Origin: Oidiodendron maius Zn
Taxonomy: Eukaryota; Ascomycota; Leotiomycetes; Myxotrichaceae
Length of the DNA stretch: 64,000 nt
Direction: 5' to 3'
Assembly: GCA_000827325.1 (NCBI GenBank)
Contig: KN832871.1
Location: 806,001 to 870,000, forward strand
The position numbers and the translations under genes are program-made. Below are positions 10,890 to 23,278 of the stretch, in pieces (positions within the stretch are counted from its first letter, which is position 1; each line of letters starts with the position of its first letter). The notes beneath the pieces are model-generated. The model did no database searches and was not told the DNA's origin. It worked only from the letters and a program-made list of their open reading frames with translations.

Positions 10890-11197
10890 ATCGGTTGTCC
10901 CCCTTAAAGACTAGCGAGGATCGTATACTGTTTCTAGGCGTTTATTGGTATTTTGTTGATGATCGTTTCGCTGCGATAGTGGGTTGAAGGTCGTTGACAG
11001 CTCCGAATGTAGCACCAAGCTTATGCCGCGACAGGCTCGGTAAGTCCCGGCCTTGCGCAACAGACCTCCTACGCTTTTTCAAAAGCTTCAACTACTCCAA
11101 TCGCTGCAGCCTGTCATGAATTACTGTATCTAAAAGGCTATTCCTACGTCAAGGTGCCCATCACAACATATACACCCTAGTGAGGAATTAGAACGGC
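10890..11197. promoter_or_regulatory. Divergent promoter VMA10 / PET117
   Basis: 308 bp between the VMA10 and PET117 start codons. No distinct motif stands out. Confidence 0.4.
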
Positions 11198-11511
11198 ATG
11201 TCCCGGGCAGCTAAACTCACATTATTTTGTTCGTCTCTCTTCGCCGTCAGTACGATTGTCTTTGTTCATTATGCTCAAAAGAATGAGAAAGCTGTTCGTC
11301 ACTCCTCTCTAGGCACTCTTTGAAGTTCTGCAGAATTAGCAGCCGTAAAAAAATGGTTGCAGCTAATCTTCCGTAGGCAATGCATGCAGGAGTGATCCGG
11401 GATGTGGAGCAGCAAAAGATCAAGAAAGAGCGCCAACTAGACTTCGAGATGCAGCGTGCATTGGAGGAAGAATACAGGAAAGTGCAGAACGTGCGCGATG
11501 GCAGGGGATAA
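11198..11511 (+). CDS. PET117: Cytochrome c oxidase assembly protein PET117
   Basis: Exons 11198-11293 and 11377-11511 with an 83-nt intron give 76 aa. An N-terminal membrane segment (KLTLFCSSLFAVSTIVFVHY) is followed by the diagnostic PET117 region MHAGVIRDVEQQKIKKERQL and DFEMQRALEEEYRKVQNV. PET117 is a small mitochondrial protein needed for complex IV assembly and linked to heme a synthesis. Length and layout match fungal homologues. The exon junction lies exactly between the membrane segment plus QKNEKA and AMHAG. Confidence 0.9.
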
Positions 11512-11999
11512 GATGAGGAAGGACAGAGCAATGGCTGTACGAATCTTGTAGGAAACGATGTGTATACCAAATCCCCATCCTGAATTGTACGATATTCTAA
11601 GGAAAGCATCGGGCGGCGTTCAAACATTACGGCACCAGACCTCCCGAAAAATACCAGTTATATAGAGGCAACTACATCAGTTATAGGAGGCGTATACAAA
11701 ATAGTAGAGATCACGCTGATTATCTATCTGGACTTTTCCACAACAGCGCCTCTCCTAAAACGGAAGTTTTATGGTACAAGTCTCAACTCAGATAGGACAC
11801 GCCTATGTATTCCTGCTGTTTGGAATGATCACGCAAAATGGGATCCGTCCATCATATGTGCAAATGCATGCATGCGCCCGTCCTTTTGTCGCCAATCTTT
11901 CAGGATTCCCAAACGCCACGTAGAATATGCAAAGATTTATTTTTCCTCCTCCCCTTGTGTCTCTCCTCATATGGTTACACTCCAATATTAGAACAGGGC
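11512..11999. other. Convergent 3' intergenic region
   Basis: 3' flanks of PET117 (+) and RPB2 (-). No gene is recognised. Confidence 0.45.
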
Positions 12000-14900
12000 T
12001 CAGCGAACTGTGATGCCTGATCTCTTGGTGAACATTCTGGACGCAATGTTCATAGATGCTAACTCTTGGAAGAGAAGTTTGGCGGCATACGGAATATGGA
12101 TCTGCGAGATCTTGGTTTTGTTCTTGCAGGGGCGGCACTCAAAAGACTGAGTAGATATTTTACTACAAAGGTCAGTTTGGAGTCACTTCAAAACAGTAGC
12201 AAGGAACTTACGCAATGGGAGTCATAAGCCCACAAATATCACAAACATGGACTCTGAAGGCATCCGAAACCTCGAACAACCTCTCCTTCAAGAAAGCAGC
12301 AGCACCATGCGAGATCATACAGTCACGCTCCATTTCTCCAAAACGCAGACCACCATCTCTGGCACGACCCTCCACCGGCTGTCTAGTTAGAATCTGCACC
12401 GGTCCTCTGGCACGAGCGTGGATCTTGTCATCGACCATATGGCGTAAACGTTGATAGTAGGTTGGACCCAAGAATACTTGTGCCATCATCTTCCGACCTG
12501 TGTGCCCATGATACATGATCTCAAAGCCGCGAGATTGATATCCATGATCACGAAGAAGTTTCGATACAGAGTCAACAGTAACCTCGGTGAAGGGGGTCGC
12601 ATCACCTTCCAGGCCACGAAGCGTAGAGACTTTGCTCAATTGGCATTCGATTAGATGAGCAATTGTCATGCGGGACGGAATTGCGTGGGGGTTGATGATC
12701 AAATCAGGGACAATGCCCTCTCTCGTGAAAGGCATGTCCTCCTGTCTGTACGTGATACCAATCGTTCCCTTCTGTCCGTGACGAGACGCAAACTTGTCGC
12801 CAATTTGGGGGATTTTGGTGGTCCGCATCCGTACCTTGACGAATCGGAGGCCTTCAGCATTGGTGGTAATCAGTACCTGATCCACGATACCATTCTCAGT
12901 GCTTCGCAGAGGTGTAGATGCATCACGCTTCGTGTGAGCCTTTGTGCGCTGGCCAAGTTCTTCTGCGTCCGCAGCCATAGGGGCTGTCTTTCCAATGATA
13001 ATATCTTCACCGGATACACGGACACCAGGAGCAACAATTCCATCATCATCAAGCTTATCATAGGTGCCATGCTTGAGTCTCAAAGTATCTGATCTAAATG
13101 GCTTCTCGAAGGTCTCCACAGTGTTCATGCCGATACGCTTTTCCTGATCCGTGTACGCACGGTAGAACAAACTTCTAAACAAACCCCGGTCTATGCTGCT
13201 TTGATTCATAATAACTGAATCTTCTTGGTTATAGCCAGAGTAACAAGCAATTGCAACGATGGCATTCTGTCCAGCGGGTAATTCTCTAAACTTCAAGAAC
13301 TCCATAGAGCGAGTAGTAGCAAGGGGTTTTTGAGGGTAGTAGAGAATATTTGCCATAGTGTCCATGCGCTGATCGAAATTTGTAAGGAAGACGCCCATAG
13401 CCTGTTTACCCATGGCGGATTGATAAGTATTACGAGGGGACTAGATAGCAAATAATTAGTGAAATATTTCCATGCTAGCATGTATATGCATTTCTGTTGC
13501 TTACCTGGTTATGGTCTGGGAATGGAATGATGCTTGCGCAAATGCCCAAAATCATGCTTGGATGAATCTCGCAGTGCGTCCAGATATGTGCCGTCGGGTT
13601 CATTGGTGCCTTCACACGCTTATTCAAATCTCCGCTCTCATCGGGACGAAGTTGGTAACCAGCCTGAAGTTGCCGAGATATATCCAAATCTTCAGGAGTC
13701 ATTACAATCATCACAGTCTCCTCTTCTTCGGCATCTACGTATTCAACGACACCTGAATCAATTAGTCCTTGGAAGCCGAAATAGCCGGCATCCGCTTTCT
13801 GTTCTCCGTCCATATTGGTAGGCATTGTCTGATCCTCTTCCAATCGACGGATGTGATCTTTGTTCAAGACCAAGTTGCCCTTGTTTGGACTATCGATGTC
13901 ATTGTCAATTACAAATAAGGGTCTACACACTCGTCCAGCATCTGTAAAGATCTTGAATTCTCTGTCACGAATGTCTCGAATCAGAGACACTTCGTGCGAA
14001 ATGAGATGAGACCGACGGAGATTCTGCACGGTCCTGACCAGATGAGCGGGATCTCTGTGGACACCTACCCAAACGCCATTAACGAAAACTTTGGTAGCAT
14101 TCGGAGATCGTAGAGGCTCGTATTCTTCCAAAACCTCCATATTGCGCTGAATCATGAATTCGATAATTGGGTCACTAGGTGTGCCGATGGTAACATAGCA
14201 CATCAGAGCCAGATTCTTGACGAGGCCACAAGCTTGGCCTTCAGGGGTCTCAGCAGGACAAACCAAGCCCCAGTGAGTATTATGCAATTGGCGCGGTTTT
14301 GCAATCTTTCCATCTCGGCCAATAGGAGTATTTGTGCGTCGCAAATGCGAAAGGGTAGAAGCAAATGTGTATCTGTTGAGGACTTGAGAAACACCAGCGG
14401 TTGAACTTGCCGCCTTCTTCTGGTCGCCCCAGTTGCCGGTAGCAAGGGAGTACTTGAGGCCATTTGTCAAAGTTGTCGACTTGACTCCGAGGGTGAGGTT
14501 GAAATCTCGATTGTTCTCGACGCAACGCTGGAGGTACTTATATACGTCTTGACTCAATCTGCGAAACAGTCCGCGAAAGAGTTTTGCTAGCAGAGGGCCC
14601 GCCAGATCGAGGCGCTTCTTTCCAAAATGATCTCGGTCGTCAGTCTCCCGACGTCCAAGCGCACATTGGAGCAATTTATGGACCATATAACCTAAGAAGA
14701 ATGCCTTGCGGGTCTCGCTCCCTTCTTTTTGTGAGATATGAGGGAGAAGCTCCTTCTGCATAATGTCCCGAGCATACTTGATGCGCTTATCTCTGGTTAA
14801 GCTGGTGCTGCTACCACGCTTGCCAATGAAATCCAGCGCTACTTCTCGATCCTGAATAACAAAGGCTTCCTCAATGCAGGGCTTCAACATTTCTAGCATC

Positions 14901-15895
14901 TGAGTATCAGTACGGTCGTAGCAAATATGATTCAGGATATCCTCGTCAGATACAACGCCAAGAGCTCGGAAGACAATAGCAATCGGGATGTCTTGTTTGA
15001 TATATGGCAATGTTGACTTGACCGTTTGGCCGAAACCGCCTCTCTGACCATCACCTTTGACGAAGAGTTTGATGGTCATCGAAGATATCAGTCTTGAACC
15101 TTTTTCAAGGGCGCTACGGATCTCAGCAATGAATGGTGTCGGACTCGGAGGCGCCTTCTTGAAGACCTGCACTATATTTGCTGCGCTGCGCTCCTGTGCG
15201 ATCAAAACCTTTTCGCTGCCGTTGATCACGAAATATCCACCCTGGTCGTACGGGCATTCATTCCACGCGTAGAGATCGTCTTCATCAAGATCCCTCAATA
15301 TGCAGTATTTTGACTTAAGCATAATAGGCAGCTTGCCGATGTAGATCTGATCAGGCTTTTTCCCTTCTTTGCCAGTTTCGGGATCTTCGTACTCGCCATC
15401 TTCAGTTTCCCAGACCAAACGGGTTGGGTGATCGCCGGTTCTTTGCATCTCCGCTTCTTGTTCTTCATCTAGCTCGTTGAGGGGAACAGGGCGCTCCACC
15501 GCTACCGATACCTTCTTCGTCATCTGGACGTACAACGGACTTGAATATGTAAGATTCCGTAAACGTGCTTCTTGCGGCAGCATCACTTGTGTACTGCCAT
15601 CGCCTTCGGTCATAGCAGGTCGTGAGAGGAAAACCTGTCCAAACTTAATCTCGTAACGTCGAAGCGCGATACCCTCATCGGGAGGGTTGTTTTGGTCGAG
15701 GGTAAGTTGAGAATTCTCCTCAACCAACTCCTGCATGGTCGTAGATACGAATTCATCGAAGGAGTCGAGTTGCTGAGACACCAGACCTTTAGACTCGAAG
15801 AAGGATGAGATAACAGTCCAGCAATCCTCCGCCGTGATACCGGCATCTTCGTCCCCATAATCGTCGTACTCGTAACCCTCTTCGTATTCCGCCAT
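12000..15895 (-). CDS. RPB2: DNA-directed RNA polymerase II second-largest subunit RPB2
   Basis: Exons 13505-15895, 12212-13440 and 12000-12162 give 1260 aa. It is nearly identical to fungal RPB2 throughout: acidic N-terminus ([19 protein letters not shown]), [72 protein letters not shown] and [16 protein letters not shown]. The Zn-binding C-terminus has HVCDICGLM, then [10 protein letters not shown], then SGITVR. It forms one side of the Pol II active centre and cleft. The second intron (12163-12211) must end at TTGTAG; using the closer CTCAG acceptor would break the frame before the second CxxC. Confidence 0.98.
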
Positions 15896-17594
15896 CTTCT
15901 ATTATTGCCAATAAGGAACACTGGCCAAACGATTGGTAGATGTGTTGTGATGGAGGGAACGATGGTGGCGCAACGGCGAAGGTGAGGCTGTCGCAGGTAG
16001 ATATCGAGGGAAGCTTGGCGCGTCTGACCCAGAGAGCTGGGTTCCCTTCAACAGCAGAGGTACAGCAGCATCAAGTTCACAGACAGATCCAGGAACGCCG
16101 TGATGGTTGAGACTTGTAGTGTTGACAACGGTTGCTCAAGGCGTTGCTGGGACAGAGCAGCTGGAGTAAGGTGTAGACAGTTTTGGGAGTCGACTTTCTT
16201 TCGCGATTTAAAACGGCGCTAGCCATTTATGTTTAGCGTGGTTTATTATGGCCCGTGCACAAGTTATGGCTTCCTTGTACAGTATATTTCTGAACTGGTC
16301 GGTGAACTGCGGAACCTGTGAAAGATATAAGAAACCTTAGCCATCTAATCGAGTTTACCTACTCCACTTGTGCTTGATCGGGTATAGGACCAGCTGCACA
16401 TCGCAGTTGCGTTCAGTGCTAGAAGACTGAGGGTAGTAGCCTCACTACGTTGTATGGCAGTGCTCTTAACGGATGACTTCCTCTGGATGGGGGACCGAGA
16501 GCAGACGGTTCTTGAGCATTAATAGTGCTAGAGATATTGGAGTAGCCCAATACACTTTCTTTCCCGTATCATCCGAATCCAAGTAGATTCTGTCCTGCAT
16601 CACAGCCGGCTGATAGGTGTTTGAATACTTCGCTGTGTGGAGTTCGCAACAATCTACACAGCCTCAGGTATGAATGACTAGATAAGTCTCTCGGTGATAA
16701 GCATTCCTAGTACAGTGATACTGGAATGATATCGTCTGCTTTCTGCCACAAAGTAGCAGTCTTGATGGCTTGCTGTTGTCTGTGACAATATTCTACGATC
16801 TCTACTCGTGTTCACGTGTCTTTCTGAATGTATTCAAGAGTGACATGTCTAAGACTAGAAGCAAACGAAATTGTTAGCTAAACAGTGATGAGTGATTCAT
16901 ACGGGCAAAAAATAAACTCAGCCCTTATCGTCATCTTTGCAGCATCCGTATGCTTTGTTACTGGTTTAGGCGAAATACGGCCACATAGCAGATGTGCGAA
17001 TTCAGGGCACTAAAGTCGTAGTAAAGCATGCTCTCAAGATACCCAGCGGTTGCTTTATTATTTTCACAGTCCTGGCTTTTTCACGTTAAGTGGGCAGTGG
17101 GCAGTCTGCAAGCGAAGGATTTGTTTTCCAGTTTAAGATGATAGTTTCTGGCAAGGGGCAAATGGCGCTGCTTGTGTTAAGCTTCCCGCTTGTTTCTTGT
17201 GTGTTTTGTGCCATATTAGTCGCTGTCAGGATAAAGTCTAATCTTTCTTTAATTTTTTTGGTCTCTGGACTTTCTCGGTGAAAATCGGCGCTCACGGTTG
17301 GCCATATATCTAGGGAGAAGGTTGCTTGGATTTACATCTAATATCTAGACAGTACATAGCGACAACAGTTTTGCAACTAAATTGCAGTCGAAACTCACTC
17401 CTGAGAATCCAGTTCAAAGATTCTAAAGGCTCGAGAATCTATTATCTGTTGATTATTTACTTCGTCTATATTCCCGATACACCTCCTTTTAACTTTAAGA
17501 GTTACGTTTCCACTCTAGGCCTTGGGCTTGCGACCAGCCAGTTTCGAGTAGGACTCGTCCTTGAATTCAGATTTCTCAACAAGGTCTTGGAGAT
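15896..17594. other. Long intergenic region upstream of RPB2
   Basis: 1.7 kb without a recognisable gene. The first 300 bp are presumably the RPB2 promoter and leader. CACGTG occurs at 16813-16818. The remainder (16.3-17.6 kb) has short random ORFs only. I see no terminal repeats or transposon motifs. Confidence 0.45.
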
Positions 17595-18326
17595 ATGATA
17601 GAATGCAATTCAATTGTATCTCGACCGCCCAGTCCTTCATTCCAGTCTGATCTGGAGGAAGATGACCGTGGCCGACTGCTTACTCGAATCCCAGGCACGG
17701 TGCGATCGCCTGGTCGCCCACGCAACCTTCGGCACACTGGCCCGTCAATTCATATCTGGCTTGGGAAGCATAATGGTAGTCCCGTCAGGACTGAGCTTCG
17801 CAATTCTAGTTTCAAAGCCTCCAATCTTGTAATGGACTCGGGATGGAAGATGGATAGAAAGAAGAGAGATATGTCACCTTTCTCCGGATCCTCTCTTGAT
17901 AGTTCTGATTCACCAGCGGCAGAGTCTATCGGTTGTGCTGCCAATGATGAACACTTGTCACCGTCAGATAAAGGAGCTGTTGTTACAAGAATCTTGAGCT
18001 CCTCACAGCACACCTCCCCTCACAGTTTCATTCCTAATCACGATCCTGCTCATGACAACAAGATAACCCCTGGTCTAGAACCTAGACGTCACCTAGATAT
18101 GTCACAACGGCCAAGCCCTGCCACTGTGGGCATGCGATACACTGCTCTATGGGAATGGATTTGCTCTGATGCCGTTCCTACTACTCGACTACAATCCTTT
18201 GTTCCTAGCTTCCTCAATCCACCCGGACGTCTTGTTGAGTACGAAAGGTTCGCACGCCGCAATCCTGTGCACAGCTCGATCAGTGGAGGGAGTAATACAG
18301 CAACAGGTCTGAGAACTCAATCTTAA
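17595..18326 (+). CDS. Hypothetical protein, no recognised domain
   Basis: An uninterrupted ORF of 243 codons starting at an ATG. The product is rich in serine, proline and arginine (RPPSPSFQSDLEEDDRGR, PGTVRSPGRPRNLRH, SPFSGSSLDSSDSP) and looks disordered. The C-terminal 70 residues have more order, with TALWEWICSDAVPTTRLQSF and VEYERFARRNP. I do not recognise a family. It stands alone between two AT-rich regions with no obvious promoter. It could be a real lineage-specific gene, the second exon of a longer gene, or a chance ORF. Confidence 0.3.
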   Translation: MIECNSIVSRPPSPSFQSDLEEDDRGRLLTRIPGTVRSPGRPRNLRHTGPSIHIWLGKHNGSPVRTELRNSSFKASNLVMDSGWKMDRKKRDMSPFSGSSLDSSDSPAAESIGCAANDEHLSPSDKGAVVTRILSSSQHTSPHSFIPNHDPAHDNKITPGLEPRRHLDMSQRPSPATVGMRYTALWEWICSDAVPTTRLQSFVPSFLNPPGRLVEYERFARRNPVHSSISGGSNTATGLRTQS

Positions 18327-19259
18327 ATGATGAAATTGTGGAAGATTCTAGTTTCGTTTAGGTCTTCATTTGGGAGCGTCCAACTGGCGCTCATAATTTC
18401 CACTTTTGAGGATCCATAGCATAGGAAACTTCTTGCTTCAATGGGCACCAACTAGTCCGATCTGGGGCTATGGTAGGGATATGGAAGAAGCTCACAAGGA
18501 ATGATCCGATGTATCAGTTAATAATCCGATTGCCCTTATTTTGCCCTAGTCAAAAATTTGCTCGCGAAAAACCGGAAAAGAAGGGTATACTTCAAGAGGT
18601 ATTTCTGTGAGCGAATATTGTTTACATGATGTTCTGCATCTGCTTTGAGAACCTCTAAGCACTCCATTGACAATTTGCGTAAATAATATCCCAAGCCTTT
18701 ATTTAGCCTTCCAGCTATCAACTGTAAGCCTTAATCCATACCCTATGCAAATATGGAGATAAGAAATCCTTGGTGCTACTTCCACATACCTGACTGGTAG
18801 ACATTTGTGTGGGGGTGATAATATATGGGGTACAGAGTTCGAGTATCCTAACGAAAGGCACCAGTAAAACCCCAGCAATGCAAATACATCGAATCCACAT
18901 CTGACTTTCAGTGGACTCCGTCGCCTGCTTTCGTATATGATAAATTTATTCAAATTTATTCATACTTGACATAGATATTGTATAATACCATTAGGGATAT
19001 ATATATGTACCTCCAGCTGCTACGTACATTGATCCCTCTCTACTCTCGACAGCTACTCCTCTTCTGCTGGATTATATACTTAAATCTAAATAATTCTAAA
19101 TAATAATTAGGATTTTAGTAATGTTGAAAATGGTGAGCCCGCTAGCCGTGTTTCCCTGGCTTAATATGATGTAGGTTGCAGATGATGGATGTTTATTGTC
19201 CTTCCATGTGGTTCGGCTGAGTCGATTGAGAGCTACAGGAGAATTGGAGACGGTGGTTC
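18327..19259. other. AT-rich intergenic region
   Basis: 18.9-19.1 kb is strongly AT-rich. No gene, repeat pair or RNA is recognised. Confidence 0.45.
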
Positions 19260-20136
19260 TCAAAAGATTATCCGCGGCAAGAGGACAATTCTCCAAATAA
19301 CCAGTCCGTAAATGTTCAGCAGGCTGGAGATGAGGTTGCCATTGCCATTATATTGTGGTAGCTGATTGTGTTGTCTCCCAAGGTTGTAGAGACTTTCGAT
19401 GGTGAAATTGCCACACTGCTCAATATATGTAAGTACAATCCTTCGCATAAGGCTCCCTACCTAGTAATAACGAGGAGGACAGGGCTAACACGTACCTATG
19501 AAAGCTTACTGTCTCTTTGATCTCCTCAATCTCTTCATCAATAATGCTACATGAAAAATTGTGTGCTTTCTGGTGGTAGGACAGCTCATCTATTTTACTA
19601 TAAAACAGTTCAGTATTGCACTTCAAAGCTGCAGTAGAATTTGTGGCATAAACTTACGCTGATAGTATAGCCAACTGGAGCTGAAAGATTCGAGCGCTTT
19701 CTGCCTTCCGCTCCTCGATCTGCCTGTGTAGACGATCTCGACTAGTCAACCAGTTCGCGGCCATCTTGACGCGGGATAGTGTTTCGTACCGATCCCCACC
19801 AGTGACGAAGGTAGCAGTCTCGCGCATTTCAGTATCCATTCTTCTCATCCTGTGGAGGGAATCGGCGTATAGGCCTTGGAAGTACTTGAAGTCGCCGACT
19901 CCATATTTCCTATCTGGATGTCGGACCTGGGAAGCTAAATATGAATTGTTTAACATATCGGTCTCTGTTTCCAAGAAGTCAATTTTCTCCAGGGCAAGTG
20001 ACACTTCTGCTTGCGTATCAATTGCGCTTCTAAGACTGATGGCCCTGGCGTAGAAGCCGGCCACTACTGCAGCAACGAAGGTCAAGATTCCCATGATGCT
20101 TGCCGCTATCGACAGCGGGCTGTCTTGAGAAGCCAT
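19260..20136 (-). CDS. Unrecognised membrane-anchored coiled-coil protein
   Basis: Proposed exons 19658-20136, 19510-19597 and 19260-19460 give 255 aa. The start at 20136 (MASQDSPLSIAASIMGI) is preferred because an N-terminal hydrophobic helix (ASIMGILTFVAAVVAGFYARAISL) follows immediately; an upstream in-frame ATG at 20199 would add 21 basic residues. Then comes a long charged, helix-prone region (EVSLALEKIDFLETETDMLN, MRRMDTEMRETATF, HRQIEERKAESARI, DEEIEEIKETV), and a second hydrophobic stretch near the C-terminus. The topology resembles many uncharacterised fungal proteins beginning SIAASIxGxLTFxAAV. The first intron fits well; the second splice has an alternative acceptor 8 nt away. No function can be assigned. 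Confidence 0.55.
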
Positions 20137-20741
20137 TTTGACGGGCCGCCCTCTTGTCCCGGACAAAGAGTGGGCCCTCCTAGATATCAATATTGACATG
20201 CCACCCCATATACCGCCATGAAAGTAACCGCCCTCAAGTCACGAGTGAGGCGCAGCTGAAAGGTTGACTCGGTTGACTCGGTTGTAATGTTCCTATTTAG
20301 GCTTGGAAATGCAGGTCCAAGCAAATGCATATGCACGTGATCCATCCGGCACCCTGTCTGCAAGTGTAATTGAACGATCTGCCGGAGCCAAGACATTCTC
20401 CATGTGGCGCTCTGAACCAGCTTTTAATGGGTGGGTAAAGGTACGCAAACAGCTCGCACATACCATGGTCTATCACCTAACAGGATTCACGACAAGCGAC
20501 AGAGCGCTGTTTGCTTGGCGAGCTCTACTTCCAGCCAAGCGTCAGCATTCCTCCCATAGACATAATGACGCGAACGGGGTTTCTTTGGTACTCACGGAGG
20601 GCATTGTCCCTGCGAGGCACACCAATGCCTACTTGGAATAATGCAGAAGGCATTTCCAACTCCCGTGAAATATCAATAGTAACAACAAGATATCTAAAGT
20701 AAGGCTATCTCTCAAAGCACATAAGCACTGTGGCACGACCA
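20137..20741. promoter_or_regulatory. Divergent intergenic region with a direct repeat
   Basis: 605 bp between divergent genes. Near 20262-20282 the unit GGTTGACTC is repeated in tandem (about 10 bp, twice, plus a partial copy). No gene is recognised. Confidence 0.4.
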
Positions 20742-21736
20742 ATGGCTCCTGAATCTTCTCTCTATATTGAGACTGATTCCACAGATGGATCCAGTCTAAG
20801 GAGGCAGATAGATCTTGATGATATTCCCAGCCAAGAAGACATAGAGATCATCCAGGACCTCCTGCTGCAAGACTCTAGTGGAAAAGAAGTTCGGTTCAGG
20901 AGCGTCTTTACGGGTTTTAATTGCCCCAGACGAGTTCTTGTGATCTTCATTGGTCACTTTCTTAACCCTGTATGTCCTTTTCCAGGGCCTACATCTATTA
21001 TATAAAATGCCTTGGAAATGAACTGGACAATCGTGCTGACAATGGCTGAGGTGAATAGTACAGCCAGGAGTACGTACGTACGCTCTCGCTATCCATCGCA
21101 TACAGCTCTCTCATCCTCCTCCCAGTTTCTACGACCATTGTATTCGTGGGCTGCGGCTCCGCATCTCTCATCCCAATGTTCAAGGCTGAGACTGGCTGTC
21201 ACTTTCTCACCTTTGCCGATCCTCAGGGAGAACTTCACCTGGAGCTTGGCATGATATGCACCAGCAACCTCGGCCTGCGGCCTGACTACCAACGCAATAG
21301 TATGGCGGCTAACATGTGGAAGGGCATCAAGCAGAGCCTCCGATTGCGGAAGGAGAGCAATGCATTGCATTGCGGTGACAGGAACCAGGCAGGCGGAGAG
21401 TTTCTATTTGAACCATTGGAGATCGACACACCATGTCCTAGTTTGGTGAGTGCGGATGTCAAGGTTGCACGGCCAGTAGTCGGTTTCAGAGCTCCTAGAA
21501 CACCGGTGGACGGTGAGGACAAGATGGTTTCATGGTGTTATCGTATGAGGCATATCCGGGACCACGTCGAGCTGCCAGAACTGCGGGAGGTACTCGGGTT
21601 GAAGGGAAATGGCGGCCCAGGAAATCACCTCAAACGCTGGGAGAGAGCTTTGAGGGAGAGAAAGGGGATGGGTGAAAGTTGGATGAGGCATATGGAGAGG
21701 TGGCATATAGATAGCTATCTCGCCCACAGTGACTGA
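20742..21736 (+). CDS. AhpC/TSA antioxidant-like protein (PRXL2C/AAED1 type) without the redox cysteines
   Basis: Exons 20742-20969 and 21059-21736 give 301 aa. A thioredoxin-like fold follows the fungal AhpC/TSA antioxidant family: strand VLVIFIGHF, then QEYVRTLSLSIA, VFVGCGSASLIPMFKAETGC, FADPQGELHLELGM, GLRPDYQRNSM, QAGGEFLFE, WCYRMRHIRDHVELPEL, LGLKGNG. In most relatives I know, the HFxCGxCQEY segment carries a CxxC-like pair. Here it reads HFLNPYSQEY (residues 72-81), so both positions are non-cysteine. A peroxiredoxin-type reaction therefore seems unlikely at that site. There is an insertion after GGEFLFE and an arginine-rich C-terminal tail. The acceptor GAATAG is chosen because the next AG breaks the frame. 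Confidence 0.75.
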
Positions 21737-23278
21737 TGAGAGGTCGTACAGCACTATAGAGTGTTATTTTGTGTTTTGAGCAAGATGATGGTAATTGAGA
21801 GGAGGTGAAGCACACCTAGCACCAGTAGTACTTACCTATCTGCGGTTGTATTGGAGACTTCCCTCTGGATCTGTATGACGAGCTGTTTTTGTATGCAGTG
21901 GCCGAGGTCCCTCGGCATGGGTTGCAACTTCTTGAATCGGAAGTAATGTTGAGCTTTATGATTAACCTGTCTACCACCACTACCAGGCGAGCTGCAACCC
22001 AGCTCAAGTAATGAGTAGAATATTTGGAGTTCCTTTAGATATCAGACAGTCCAGTCGGAGTCCGGTGCGTCCTGACCCCGGCCGCGGATCGCGCCTCCGG
22101 TGTGGTTTGGCCGATTCCAGCTTACACCACTCGCCGTAAGAGCCAGCCAGCCGGCAGCATGCAGTCGTCCACATTATCGGTATTATGAGGGGCGTACATG
22201 CAGAAGAATCTTCGAAACCTAGCCCTTCTCATATGCCCCACGCCACCGCCTTAGCGGGGCCGGTGGAAACCATCCGCAGAAACATGGGCTGCTGGGGATG
22301 CGAAGGCGTCAGATAAGGTGTGGAATCCGGGCGCAAAATATAGGGTTCCCTCTATATGGCATCCTGCCAAGAACTTTCTCTGGTGCGTAGATAAGGACTT
22401 GGAGCTCGTGATGGAAGGGCAGATTGGCGCTCAGAGCCGAACCGAGCCATGAGAAAATGTCTACCTTCCTGAGAGAAGTCCTCCGGCGCTAGGTTTCCAA
22501 TTAGTATGCTCCTTTTCACCGGGCCCGTCCTGGCTCCACAATATATTGCTCGCTTTTCATCTTTGCCTTTCTCTAGCCTAGATGGTAATCTATCACTGCC
22601 CTAAACGGCTGCATGGAAACCGCGGGAATGCGCGAGTGCCTCGGAAGGGGCGCCTTAACCCTCAGCCATCGCCGGGTAGACTGGCAAGATCGGGATCGTC
22701 CAAGCCATGTGGATAGTCGATAGCTGCCAGGCTCCCACAAGATCTCCTTTCAGCCCTTCGGATACCCCCCCGTCGAAACAGTGTGAGGGGCCTTGGGAGA
22801 GCTCCCCAAGGGACTCTGCTCCAAGACATCACTCCACTTGGGGAGCCACAGTCTCTTCCCCCCAATTCACACTTTGCCCTGTCTTCCGTGCATTAGAATC
22901 GAGTAAGGTCGATACGCCAAGTGCGGCTGGGCGGCCACTCCTTGACTACTACTTAGTAAGATTGAATATGGAGATTTGATTTCGGCTTCTGCCCTGCGCA
23001 TGTGCTTGACAACTGCACTACCATGCTCCGCTCCTGCACCTTGTCTATCAATCCAATCTTCAGGCACTGCCCCTTCTCAGCCTGCACCCCACATGTGGGA
23101 CTCTTATAGTAGTTCTCTTCTGGCCAAAGCATCGGCAGGCCACCCATCGTGGCGTTTGGGTTCTTGACAAGACTCTAAATAGTCATGGGGCCCTCCTTTA
23201 TTTGTTGGCTTCTGCCCTGCCCCCTTTCCTACGCTCTCGTTTAGCCAGCTCGTTTTCGCTCCGCACCAGGAGTCAGTC
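21737..23278. promoter_or_regulatory. Long upstream region of the rhodopsin-domain gene
   Basis: 1.5 kb, GC-rich between about 22.05 and 22.9 kb, with no recognised gene. It contains the palindrome CGGAGTCCG near 22055 (CGG half-sites as used by Zn2Cys6 factors) and two GATAAG motifs near 22312 and 22391 (GATA-factor type). These are motif sightings only. Confidence 0.35.

Noticed and set aside
12147-12211. CTCAG acceptor for the last RPB2 intron
   Set aside because: It breaks the reading frame; the upstream TTGTAG acceptor gives [13 protein letters not shown] in frame.
15896-17594. Gene-free stretch as a buried transposon
   Set aside because: I saw no terminal inverted repeats, long direct repeats or transposase or polymerase motifs.
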